Assembly: GCA_041744795.1 (NCBI GenBank)
Contig: JBGTKD010000173.1
Coordinates: forward strand, 9,225-73,224
DNA from: DATHWB01 sp041744795
Lineage (GTDB): Bacteria > Actinomycetota > Acidimicrobiia > Spongiisociales > ZC4RG35
DNA length: 64,000 bases
Direction: 5' to 3'
The translations under genes were made by a program, and so were the position numbers. The first letter of the stretch is position 1, and each line of letters begins with the position of its first letter. The notes beneath the pieces are model-generated. The model was not told the DNA's origin. It worked only from the letters and a program-made list of their open reading frames with translations, and made no database searches. Of the stretch, positions 52,197 to 60,601 are shown piece after piece.

Positions 52197-53300
52197 TCAT
52201 TCCGAAGCATCGGTCTCGTCGGAGTCGACATCTAACGGATCGCCGTCGTCATAGAGCGGGCTCCGCATCAGCTCCATGACCGATCCGTCGGGATCGTCGG
52301 CCACCGCGGTGTGGCCGGCAACTACTACCGCTGTCAGCGGAACAGCGAGAAACGCACCGAGAATCCCGAAGGCGACTCCCCCTGCGGCGATCGACATGAG
52401 GATCACCAATGGGTGCAGCGACAGCACCCGTCGGAAGATGACAGGGTGGAGCAAGTTTCCTTCCACCTGCTGCACAGCCACGACGATTGCCAAGACGATC
52501 AGAGCCTTGGTCAGACCCTGGTTGACGAACACGACCGATACCGCAAGGAGCCCTGACAGAAACGCTCCGACGATCGGGAAGAACCCGCCAAAGAACACGA
52601 GTACGGCCAACGGCAGGACGAGTGGAGCTCCAACGAGAGTCAGGCCGATGCCGATGAAGACCGCATCCACCAAACCGACAAACGCCAGACCACGCACATA
52701 TGCGCCCAGCGTCTTCCAGGCGATCGAAAGAGCGGCTTCCCATCGACTGGGATCCGACACTCGCCTGAGAAAAGCGGCATAGGCGCGATCGCCATCCTTT
52801 AGGTAGAAGAACGTGGCGAGAAACAACAGCACTGTTCCTGTCAAGACCTCTATGGCAATGGCTGCACCGCCAACGATCCCCGAGGCAAGTCCACCGAGAT
52901 TGTCTCGGAACGTCTGGACGACCTCATCGATGTATCCCTCAATTTCAAATTCGGAGAGCTGGAACGGGCCTTCCCCCAGCCACTCGATGAAGGACTCGGA
53001 GGCCGCCTGGAAGTCCCGGCCCAGAGGCTCCATTCCTTCGGCGAACGAAGGCACAAGCAGCATCACGAATCCGACGAAGACCGGGATGACCATCCCGATG
53101 GTGGCCATGGTGGCGGCCATCGGCGACCACCCCCGATTTTTGAGCCACTGGACCGGAGGATTGAGGATGGCGGTCAGGAAAAACGCGAGGACGAGCGGGA
53201 TCATCACGACCTTTACAGCCGCAACCGCGTAGAAGGTGACCACGATCGCGGTGATCACGAGCAGGTAGCGCCAACTGAAAGCTGCGGCGCGGTCAAGCAT
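52197..53300 (-). CDS. AI-2E family (PerM-like) membrane transporter
   Basis: A 367-residue integral membrane protein with about seven segments, of the AI-2E/PerM/YdiK group. Markers are MIPLVLAFFLTAILNPPVQWLKNRGW, FYLKDGDRAYAAFLRRVSD, GAYVRGLAFVGLVDAVFIGIGLTLVG and VEGNLLHPVIFRRVLSLHPLVILMSIAAGGVAFGILGAFLAVPL. Members were named from one autoinducer-2 exporter; most have unknown cargo, and some act as Na+/H+ antiporters. ATG 53300, with GAGGGAA upstream, is better than 53315. Confidence 0.88.
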   Translation of the reverse strand: MLDRAAAFSWRYLLVITAIVVTFYAVAAVKVVMIPLVLAFFLTAILNPPVQWLKNRGWSPMAATMATIGMVIPVFVGFVMLLVPSFAEGMEPLGRDFQAASESFIEWLGEGPFQLSEFEIEGYIDEVVQTFRDNLGGLASGIVGGAAIAIEVLTGTVLLFLATFFYLKDGDRAYAAFLRRVSDPSRWEAALSIAWKTLGAYVRGLAFVGLVDAVFIGIGLTLVGAPLVLPLAVLVFFGGFFPIVGAFLSGLLAVSVVFVNQGLTKALIVLAIVVAVQQVEGNLLHPVIFRRVLSLHPLVILMSIAAGGVAFGILGAFLAVPLTAVVVAGHTAVADDPDGSVMELMRSPLYDDGDPLDVDSDETDASE

Positions 53301-53331
53301 CGAACGTTCCCTCATGTCGTGAGCCTGAGAG

Positions 53332-53754
53332 TTAGACGATCTCGAGGGTGATTGGAACGTTGCCCTTCAACGCCTGGGATACAGGACAATTCTCCTTCGC
53401 CCCGTTTGCCGCCTGGGCGAAATCCTCTGCCGACAGGCCTGGAACATCGGCGGAAAGCACCAACTTGATTCCAGTGATGCCGGTACCCGGAACGAACGTG
53501 GCTGTCGCCGTCACATCGAGGCTGGCGGGCGGAGTGCCTCCCCTACCCAAAGCCCCCGAAAGAGACATGGAAAAGCAGCTGGCGTGGGCGGCAGCGATCA
53601 GTTCTTCGGGACTCGTCTTGCCACCGGACTCTTCAGAACGGGCCTTCCAGTCGACATCCAGCGGACCGGCGGCTCCGGAAGCGAGGGTCGTCTTGCCTGA
53701 CCCCGACATGAGGTCGCCTTCCCAGTGCGTGGAGGCCGTTGAGTCGAGAGACAT
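53332..53754 (-). CDS. OsmC/Ohr-family thiol peroxidase
   Basis: A 140-residue OsmC-fold peroxidase that reduces organic hydroperoxides. The two catalytic cysteines are Cys60 (AAAHASCFSMSLSGAL) and Cys123 (KENCPVSQAL). PEELIAAAHASCF is the family signature, and the first strand HWEGDLMSGSG is typical of the OsmC subgroup. The start is ATG 53754; an open frame extends upstream without family similarity. No regulator of the OhrR type is adjacent. Confidence 0.93.
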   Translation of the reverse strand: MSLDSTASTHWEGDLMSGSGKTTLASGAAGPLDVDWKARSEESGGKTSPEELIAAAHASCFSMSLSGALGRGGTPPASLDVTATATFVPGTGITGIKLVLSADVPGLSAEDFAQAANGAKENCPVSQALKGNVPITLEIV

Positions 53755-53865
53755 GTTCTTGCCCTTTCTAAAGTTGACCCGCCCGAGCGTACCCGCAGAC
53801 GAACCCAAGGCGTTCAGAGACCGGTTCTGGTACGCGAAACGATTCATTTTTGAACCGCTGCCACG

Positions 53866-55083
53866 CTAAGAAACGGCTCTGGTGCGGCGGAGGAGGGGGT
53901 CGAGGGCGGCGAGGACCCTGTCGGCGGCCCGGAGTACTCGCCCGGCGGTGCCAGGGGTGTCCGAATCCACCAGATTGCCCATCACTTTGAGAGTGATGTC
54001 GGCGACAGACTGGGTACCCACGGCCAACTTCAACCCGGTGTTGAGTATCCACGGGTGGCCGATGAGGAATGAGAACCGTCGACCGGTTCGCAGGAACCCG
54101 TCGAAACGTTCGCCGATGAGCCGGTCATACTCCTCGGGAGCGGTGGCAGGGTCGGCCACGAAGAGTTCCGCTACCAGCATTCCGGACTCGAGGCCGTAGT
54201 CGATGCCCTCGCCGTTCATGGGGTTGATGAGACCGGCTGCATCCCCCACGGCGACCCATCCCGGACCATGACGCTGCTGCACGGTCATCGGCAGACGCCA
54301 TGCTCGAGGCTTCTCGAGGTATGGGCCGATCTCCCAGGACTCTCGCACCTGGTCGCGATAGAGGTCGATCAACGAGTTCAGGTTGAGGCTCTTGTATCCC
54401 TTCATCGTCGACAGTGCCCCCACGCCAATGTTCACTGTCCCGTCTCCGGCAGGGAACATCCAACCGTATCCAGGCACCGAGTTGCCCAGCGTGTCGCTCA
54501 TCGTGAGGCAGGCTTCGATGTGGCGGTCGGCGTGGCGGGGGGACTCGACATAGGACCTGATCGCAATCCCATAAGGCTCGCCTTCGACCCTGGTTGCGCC
54601 GAGCATCCTTGCGACCTGACCCGGGGCTCCGGTCGCGGCGACGACCAGACCTGCCGACCACCGAGTCCCACCCGCATCAACACCGACTACCCGGTCATCG
54701 TCGAAGACGGGGATCGCCTCGCAGTCCCATACCAACTCGGCGCCGGCCGCCACTGCTGCATCGATCAACGCTGCGTCGAGACGTCTGCGAGGCCATACGG
54801 CTCCGTGGCCTGGGAATCTGGCTGTGCCCGGCCACGGGAGTTCACGCACGGTGCGGCCGGCGATCATTCTCAGGCCATCAATGTGGTGGGCGTCGTCGAG
54901 ACTGATCTTGAGTTCGTTCAATGCGCCAACCGCTCTCGGAGTCAGACCATCGCCGCACACCTTGTCGCGGCCGTATGAAGCTCGGTCGAAGACCACCACG
55001 GACGCCCCCAGACGAGCGGCCTGGATGGCGGTGGCGGCGCCGGCTGGTCCGGCGCCGATGACGGCGATGTCAACAGATCTCAT
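53866..55083 (-). CDS. geranylgeranyl reductase family FAD-dependent oxidoreductase
   Basis: A 405-residue flavoprotein. The FAD fold opens with DIAVIGAGPAGAATAIQAARLGASVVVFDR. KVCGDGLTPRAVGALNEL is the geranylgeranyl-reductase signature, and WVAVGDAAGLINPMNGEGIDYGLESG is the second FAD motif. It would saturate isoprenoid double bonds, in actinobacteria most plausibly the side chain of menaquinone (MenJ-like). The C terminus has an amphipathic region suited to membrane contact. ATG 55083 is chosen over 55092. It diverges from lemA across 81 bases. Confidence 0.88.
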   Translation of the reverse strand: MRSVDIAVIGAGPAGAATAIQAARLGASVVVFDRASYGRDKVCGDGLTPRAVGALNELKISLDDAHHIDGLRMIAGRTVRELPWPGTARFPGHGAVWPRRRLDAALIDAAVAAGAELVWDCEAIPVFDDDRVVGVDAGGTRWSAGLVVAATGAPGQVARMLGATRVEGEPYGIAIRSYVESPRHADRHIEACLTMSDTLGNSVPGYGWMFPAGDGTVNIGVGALSTMKGYKSLNLNSLIDLYRDQVRESWEIGPYLEKPRAWRLPMTVQQRHGPGWVAVGDAAGLINPMNGEGIDYGLESGMLVAELFVADPATAPEEYDRLIGERFDGFLRTGRRFSFLIGHPWILNTGLKLAVGTQSVADITLKVMGNLVDSDTPGTAGRVLRAADRVLAALDPLLRRTRAVS

Positions 55084-55164
55084 GCGGAACACCTGAGGTT
55101 ATCGGGAGAGGCACACCAACAGGATTCCGCCGGGCGACAGCCACAGACCCGTAGAGTCCCCCAC

Positions 55165-55713
55165 ATGGAACTCTTGATCATCCTCGCCATCGTCGTCGTC
55201 CTCGTTGCCTGGTTCGTGGCGACCTACAACCAGTTGGTCAAGGGAAGGAACCGCGTCGACAACGCCTGGGGCCAGGTCGATGTCCAACTGGGCCGCCGTA
55301 ACGATCTGATACCCAACCTCGTAGAGACGGTGAAGGGCTACGCCTCGCACGAGAGGGAGACCCTGGAGCAGGTCATCGAGGCAAGGAACAGGTCCCAGGC
55401 CGCATCCGGCCCCGCCGAGTCAGCCCAGGCAGAGAACTTCCTCACCGGTGCGCTGCGTCAGTTGTTCGCTCTCGCTGAGGCCTATCCGGACCTGAAAGCT
55501 GCAGAGAACTTCCGGGAACTGCAGGCCCAACTCGCCGAGACCGAGAACAAGATCGCCATTGCCCGCCAGATCTACAACGACACTGTTCTCACTCACAACA
55601 ACCGAGTCCAGACCATCCCTTCGAACATCGTCGCCGCTCTGACCGGTTTCGAAACCCGTCCGTACTTCGATGCACCAGAAGGTGCCTCCGAACCACCGAG
55701 CGTCCAGTTCTGA
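55165..55713 (+). CDS. lemA: LemA family protein
   Basis: A 182-residue protein with an N-terminal membrane segment (LLIILAIVVVLVAWFVATY) and a helical-bundle domain. Family signatures are YNQLVKGRNRVDNAWGQVDVQLGRRNDLIPNLVETVKGYASHERETLEQV and KIAIARQIYNDTVLTHNNRVQTIPSNIVAALTGFE. The C terminus PYFDAPEGASEPPSVQF is also standard. LemA often pairs with DUF2207 as here; its role is not known, with links to envelope stress and peptidase HtpX. The DUF2207 frame begins at its stop codon. Confidence 0.95.
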   Translation: MELLIILAIVVVLVAWFVATYNQLVKGRNRVDNAWGQVDVQLGRRNDLIPNLVETVKGYASHERETLEQVIEARNRSQAASGPAESAQAENFLTGALRQLFALAEAYPDLKAAENFRELQAQLAETENKIAIARQIYNDTVLTHNNRVQTIPSNIVAALTGFETRPYFDAPEGASEPPSVQF

Positions 55714-57572
55714 GTCGAGCCTCCCGCAGCCTGATCGCAGTAGCGGCGGTCGCCGCGCTCGTTGTCGCGCCTGGCCTTCCGGCACAAGCCAAGTCTTTCG
55801 AGCTCCCCTCCGCAGAAGTAGCCCTAGTCCTGCATCCTGACGGGACGCTCGACGTGACGGAACGGATCACCTTCGCCTTCAACGGAGACTTCCAAGGGGC
55901 CTACCGGGACATTCCGGTGCGATCCGGCGAGTCGATCGTCAACCTCTCCGTGACCGAGGCGGGTTCGCCGTATCAAATAGGTGGCTGCGCCGAATTGGGT
56001 TGTTCCAGCCCCGCTGGGACTTTTGGGGTGCGCGACCTGGGAAGCAGGGTCAGAGTCGTCTGGCACTATCGCGCCTTTTCTGAACAAAGAACGTTCACGA
56101 TCTCCTACCAGATGACCGGTCTAGCCAAGGCGTACGACGACATCGTCGACGTCGAGTTCCAGGTGTGGGGTGGAGAGTGGGAGGTACCGGTCCAGAATGT
56201 CACGGCCACGCTCAGTCTTCCCGGGGGCCTCTCTGAAGGTGACGTGATGATTTGGGGTCACCCGAGAACCGTCGACGGGACGGTGTCTCTCGGTGAAGAC
56301 GGGGTCTCCCCGTCGCTGCAGGCCGCCAGGGTCCCCGCAGGTCAGTTCGTCGAGATCCGAGTCCTGGTTCCTCGTTCAACTCTCACCGGTACAGCGTCGG
56401 CGAGTGTCATCGAGGGGTCGGGACTCGACGACATCCTCGCCGAAGAGAACCGGGACGCCCGGGTTGAGGATCTGCGAGCGCGAGTAATCGCCGTGTTGAC
56501 GTTCATTGGCGTGTTGTTCCTGTTCCTGCCCGCCACCCTGGCCGCCGGCATCATCTTCTGGCGCTACGGCCGCGAACCCCGGGTGGCATACGACCGCGAG
56601 TACGAGCAGGAGCCACCGTCGGAAGATCCGCCAGCCATGATCCAGTCACTCCTCACCCAGGGAGCCGTCGACGAGCACGGCTTCACAGCAACGGTCTTCG
56701 ACCTGATTCGACGTGGTGTCCTGTCTGCCCAACCGACGTCGGTTGATCGTCGAACCTGGGCGGGCCTTCGCACCGAGACGATCACCGACCTCGAGTTGTC
56801 GCTAGCCGACACAGGCCAAACGCTCAAGAAGCATGAACGCTCGGTGGTGACGGTGATGCAGAGAATCCTGGCCGACGGACCACAACCGCTCCATGTATTC
56901 CGTGATCGGATCAGGGACGACGCAACGGCCAACGCCTCCTCCTACGCAAGCTTCAAGACCGAGGCCAACCGGGCGGTGGTCAGCGCCAAGCTTCTCGATC
57001 GTTCGGCCACGACGGTGCTCGTCCTCACAGGCATTGGACTGGCGATTGTCTTCGGGTTACTCATCGCGATCAGTGGATGGGTTGTCGGCTCCCCGGCGAG
57101 GGGCGGCGGTGTGATCCCGCTGTTCATGGGCGGGGCGGTGCTGAACACGATCATCTTCGGGATCTTCGTGGCGTTGCGAAAGGCGTGGGTGAGACGCACT
57201 CCCGAAGGCGCTCTCCTGGCGGCGCGTTGGCAGGCATTCCGCGCCTATCTCCGCGACTTCTCCCGGCTCGAAGAGGCACCACCTATCGCCCTCGACCTGT
57301 GGGACAAATTCTTGGTCTACGCCATCGCTCTCGGGGTCGCCGAGGAGGTACTGGCCGCCGCCCGTCTCCACGCTCCCCAAGAACTGGAGGCCGCTTCGAG
57401 TGTGTACTGGTACGGAGCCCACGGATTCACCGGTGGCCCGTCCGAGAATGCCTTCGCCGGTCTCACCAGCGCCCTGAGTGGCGCATTCACGCCCCCGTCA
57501 TCCGGAGGGGGCGGGGGCTTCTCGGGTGGGGGCGGCGGTGGCGGTGGTGGTGGCGGGGGCGGCGCCTGGTAA
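55710..57572 (+). CDS. DUF2207 membrane protein, apparent CTG start
   Basis: A 620-residue exported membrane protein with DUF2207. A clear signal peptide (SLIAVAAVAALVVAPGLPAQAK) precedes the domain, which includes EVALVLHPDGTLDVTERITFAFNGDFQGAYRDIPV. Two membrane regions follow (around 235-260 and 430-490), and the tail is Gly-rich (GGGGGFSGGGG and on). In this frame no ATG, GTG or TTG exists between lemA and GTG 55854; only CTG 55710 does, overlapping the lemA stop as CTGA. GTG 55854 would remove the signal peptide, so I take CTG as start. LemA is the usual partner. Confidence 0.8.
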   Translation: MSRASRSLIAVAAVAALVVAPGLPAQAKSFELPSAEVALVLHPDGTLDVTERITFAFNGDFQGAYRDIPVRSGESIVNLSVTEAGSPYQIGGCAELGCSSPAGTFGVRDLGSRVRVVWHYRAFSEQRTFTISYQMTGLAKAYDDIVDVEFQVWGGEWEVPVQNVTATLSLPGGLSEGDVMIWGHPRTVDGTVSLGEDGVSPSLQAARVPAGQFVEIRVLVPRSTLTGTASASVIEGSGLDDILAEENRDARVEDLRARVIAVLTFIGVLFLFLPATLAAGIIFWRYGREPRVAYDREYEQEPPSEDPPAMIQSLLTQGAVDEHGFTATVFDLIRRGVLSAQPTSVDRRTWAGLRTETITDLELSLADTGQTLKKHERSVVTVMQRILADGPQPLHVFRDRIRDDATANASSYASFKTEANRAVVSAKLLDRSATTVLVLTGIGLAIVFGLLIAISGWVVGSPARGGGVIPLFMGGAVLNTIIFGIFVALRKAWVRRTPEGALLAARWQAFRAYLRDFSRLEEAPPIALDLWDKFLVYAIALGVAEEVLAAARLHAPQELEAASSVYWYGAHGFTGGPSENAFAGLTSALSGAFTPPSSGGGGGFSGGGGGGGGGGGGGAW

Positions 57573-57618
57573 CCGGGACCGGTTGAGAACGCGTCGGACG
57601 AGGGCTAAGGCATAGCGA

Positions 57619-59067
57619 TCAGGTCGCTCTGAAGCTGAGAACAACACCGACCAAGATCACCACGACGGCCGCGGTCGGCGTGAGCAAATCTCGCAACTTT
57701 CCGATCCAGCGATGGCCGGATAGGCGATCGAACCCGAAGCGACTGGCGCCGACCATGACCAATCCGACGCCGACCAGCGTGGTGGCCATGCCCAAGCCGA
57801 ACAACACGATGAGCAGGATGCCGAAGGGAATCCGACCCAGGTTGACGGCGGCCAACAGCAGCACCACTGCTGAAGCGGAAGGGACCAGGCCACCTGCCAG
57901 GCCCATGGACGCCAGCAGCTTCCAGCCCGAACCTTCCGCCCATTCATCAGGAATGGCATGGGAGTGGGCGATCCCTCCATGAGAGTGCAGGTCGGCACCC
58001 GGAGAGTGTGAGTGATGGTCGTGACCCTGCTGGCGGCGAGCGCCGAGCCACCGAACGAGCATCCACACCCCGATTCCCACCACGATCAGCCCAGAGAGCA
58101 TCGACAGGACAGGGAAGACCTGCTCGGGGGCGAAGGCTGCGGTTCCGACCAGCGTCACCAAACCCAGGCCGAGGACTCCCGCGGTATGCGAGACCGCAAC
58201 CGCTACCCCCAGAACAATGGCCTGTCGCAAGGTGCCTTTCGAGCCCACCAGATAGGCGGCCATGACGGTCTTGCCGTGTCCGGGGGCGAGCGCGTGGAGA
58301 ATTCCGAGACCAACGGCAACGAGCATGGCGACGGGGAGCCCAGGAGACCCCGCGCTGGGATCGATCAGAGATGCGAGGGCGTCGACTGGCGTCACACGTT
58401 GAGCGGGGAGTTCAGCGCCAGGCCGGGGTGGCGGCGACCCCAAGGCGCTGTCCGGCGCAAGGCTCAAGGTGGCGGTTCCGGACCGGACGTCTCGGGGCGA
58501 GGACAGGAGGTCTTCGGGGTAGGACGTCAACCGGGCGGTTCTCGAGGTGGACGGCAAATCTGTGGTCGCACCGAAACCGACGGTGGTCAGCACCAACTCT
58601 CTCCATCCGAGACGTTCCTCGAAGAGATCATTCTCCACGGCTAGGTCGAGCCCTCCCGGCGGCAGCGGACCTCCGACCAACCTGCACTCGAGGCGGAGCG
58701 TAACGAGGCCTGCCTCGCCTTCCGGGAAAGCCAGGTGTGTCGCCTCTACGGCCAACGGCAGACGAGAGCCGTCGAGGACAACACGCAATTCCTCACTTGT
58801 CCGGCGGCATTGATCGGCGGCGTAGGCATCGGCCTCCGAGTCTTCGATCTCGCCGTCTCCGTCGGCGTCCATCGCTCGGCGCTGCTGAGCCGCCGGGATC
58901 TCGGCCAGGTCGAGGACATAGTCGATCGTCACCCCTCCGCCGTCGACATGAACGCCGACGTACTGGTTGGTGGTGAAGTTGCCCAGAGGATGAGCGAGCG
59001 CGGAAAGGGGCGCGGTGAGCACTAGCAACGTCACGAGCGAAGTGAGGAGCAGGCCAGCCTTACGCAA
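57619..59067 (-). CDS. NicO/HupE-type nickel/cobalt transporter with N-terminal exported domain
   Basis: A 482-residue membrane protein. A signal peptide (LLLTSLVTLLVLTAPLSALA) is followed by an extracytoplasmic domain starting HPLGNFTTNQY and containing an EF-hand-like loop (DADGDGEIEDSE). The membrane part starts around residue 240 (LPVAMLVAVGLGILHALAPGHGKTVMAAYLVG) and matches the NicO transporter signature. A cytosolic His-rich loop (GHDHHSHSPGADLHSHGGIAHSHA) would bind metal. It could import or export nickel or cobalt. It is three bases downstream of the TPR gene, so the two are one unit. Confidence 0.85.
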   Translation of the reverse strand: MRKAGLLLTSLVTLLVLTAPLSALAHPLGNFTTNQYVGVHVDGGGVTIDYVLDLAEIPAAQQRRAMDADGDGEIEDSEADAYAADQCRRTSEELRVVLDGSRLPLAVEATHLAFPEGEAGLVTLRLECRLVGGPLPPGGLDLAVENDLFEERLGWRELVLTTVGFGATTDLPSTSRTARLTSYPEDLLSSPRDVRSGTATLSLAPDSALGSPPPRPGAELPAQRVTPVDALASLIDPSAGSPGLPVAMLVAVGLGILHALAPGHGKTVMAAYLVGSKGTLRQAIVLGVAVAVSHTAGVLGLGLVTLVGTAAFAPEQVFPVLSMLSGLIVVGIGVWMLVRWLGARRQQGHDHHSHSPGADLHSHGGIAHSHAIPDEWAEGSGWKLLASMGLAGGLVPSASAVVLLLAAVNLGRIPFGILLIVLFGLGMATTLVGVGLVMVGASRFGFDRLSGHRWIGKLRDLLTPTAAVVVILVGVVLSFRAT

Positions 59068-59070
59068 AGG

Positions 59071-60438
59071 TCAATCCAAGTCCGCCAGCGCCCGGCGCGC
59101 CCGGTCAGCCTGGAGAGGCTGGAACTCCGGCGACAGGTTCAGGGCCGCCTCCAGGCGAGATCGTGCCCCGTCGGCATCGCCGAGGGCGGCGGCGATGAGC
59201 CCGGCGTGGTAGTGAAACCGAGCATCCAGAGTCCCCAGCGCCATGGCTCGTTGCATGGATTCGGCGGCCTCGGTGTACCGGCCGTCGGCGAATAGCGCCC
59301 ACGCCAGGGCGTCATGGGCGCCGACGTCCTGGCGCCGTTCGAGCTCTCCCCGGGCGATCTCTACGGCCCGGGCGGTGGCGATCCCGTGATCCGCCAGATG
59401 ATTGGAGATGACTCGGTCGTATACGCCCCCGGCTTCGGCCAGTTCCGCCGCCACCTCAACCGTGGCGTGAGCGTCCGTGGCGTCTTCTTCGCGGCCGACC
59501 AGCAGGTAGAGGTCCCCCAGTTCGGAGAGATATGTGGGGTCTGGCCGGGACTCGGCCAGCAATTCGTAGAGCCCGATTGCGCCTTCCAGGTCGCCGTTGG
59601 CTGCCCGCAAGCGAGCAGTCACCAAAAGAGCAGTATCAGATTCAGGATCCCTGGCCAAGGCGCTCTCTGCCAGAGCCAAACCATCGTCGTACCCGCCCAA
59701 GTGCATTCTCATTTGTGCTGCGAAAGCCTCGTACCAGGAGCGGAGGCGGGGATTGTCGGTCTCGCCGGCCCGTTCGAGAGCCTGGTCGCTCAGTGTCAGT
59801 GCACCCTCACGATCGCCCTCGATGCGGGCCGCTTCGGCACGTCGCACCAGGACTCCGGGCTGGTCACCGGCAGCGTCCGTAAGCGCTCTCAGCTCGTTCC
59901 TGGCCACCTCGTAGTCCCCGAGCGCGTAGGCGGCGTCGGTGGCGATGGCCAGGGCATCGAGTCTCCCGGTGGCGTCGTAGACCTGTCGAGCGATTTTGCG
60001 AGCTGCGGAGAAGTCGTGGAGTCCGTAGTGAGCCGAGGCTATTCCCACCCGGGATGATGGATCGGTAGGGAATAGGTCGATGGCTTGCTCGAATGCCTCC
60101 TGGGCGGCCACGTACCGGGAGGCGTCGCCGGTGGTGCGGGCCTTTTCCAGATACAGGTATCCGAGGGTGCGGAAGTCGAGGGCGTCGGTGTGGGTGGTGA
60201 TTCGCCGTTCATAGGCGGATGTCAGCCGGTCGAGCTCATCGGTATCGATGAAGGATGGGGCTAAACGACCGTCGCTCGATGATGAGTTGTCGACGATGGT
60301 GGGAGGGGCGACGAGGGCTTGGATCAGCCATGCCCCTGCCACCAACAGCACCGATGCCAAGACAAAAAGGGCCGTACGGGACGGGCGCCGGTCAGGCGCC
60401 GCGGGTTCGAGTGAAGTGTCGGGATTTGATTGTTTCAT
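59071..60438 (-). CDS. membrane-anchored TPR-repeat protein 1
   Basis: A 455-residue protein with one N-terminal membrane segment (TALFVLASVLLVAGAWLIQAL) and a series of tetratricopeptide repeats (about residues 85-450). Repeat examples are SRYVAAQEAFEQAIDLFPTDP, YEVARNELRALTDAAGD and GARSRLEAALNLSPEFQPLQ. It is a scaffold of unknown partner. Its last 150 residues closely match the TPR protein at the right end of the window (LGDLYLL, HAWALY/DALAWALF, YHAGLI-AALGD). It precedes the NicO transporter gene by three bases. Confidence 0.87.
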   Translation of the reverse strand: MKQSNPDTSLEPAAPDRRPSRTALFVLASVLLVAGAWLIQALVAPPTIVDNSSSSDGRLAPSFIDTDELDRLTSAYERRITTHTDALDFRTLGYLYLEKARTTGDASRYVAAQEAFEQAIDLFPTDPSSRVGIASAHYGLHDFSAARKIARQVYDATGRLDALAIATDAAYALGDYEVARNELRALTDAAGDQPGVLVRRAEAARIEGDREGALTLSDQALERAGETDNPRLRSWYEAFAAQMRMHLGGYDDGLALAESALARDPESDTALLVTARLRAANGDLEGAIGLYELLAESRPDPTYLSELGDLYLLVGREEDATDAHATVEVAAELAEAGGVYDRVISNHLADHGIATARAVEIARGELERRQDVGAHDALAWALFADGRYTEAAESMQRAMALGTLDARFHYHAGLIAAALGDADGARSRLEAALNLSPEFQPLQADRARRALADLD

Positions 60439-60601
60439 TTGACGCAGAGTTGGGCATCAGGACGCCCTAGGAGCAGGAGTGCAACTCAGCGTAGGAAGGA
60501 TTTGAGATTTGCGGATTGGACCAATCCAGATCTGGCTTCGCTCCGAATACACACCAATGGACCAATGAAGTAGGCAGGACATGCCTACAGGAAGGGCACT
60601 C
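60439..60601. promoter_or_regulatory. divergent control region between TPR 1 and DUF4331 genes
   Basis: The 163-base divergent spacer contains GGATTGG-A-CCAATCC (60513-60527), whose end overlaps the perfect palindrome CCAGATCTGG (60526-60535). TGGACCAAT is repeated at 60517-60525 and 60558-60566. Such spacing suits a shared operator for both directions. AGGAAGGG before ATG 60602 supports that start. Confidence 0.4.

Noticed and set aside
57480..57572. Poly-glycine run at the end of DUF2207 as a possible sequencing artefact
   Set aside because: Gly-rich C termini are usual in DUF2207 proteins and the frame ends normally.
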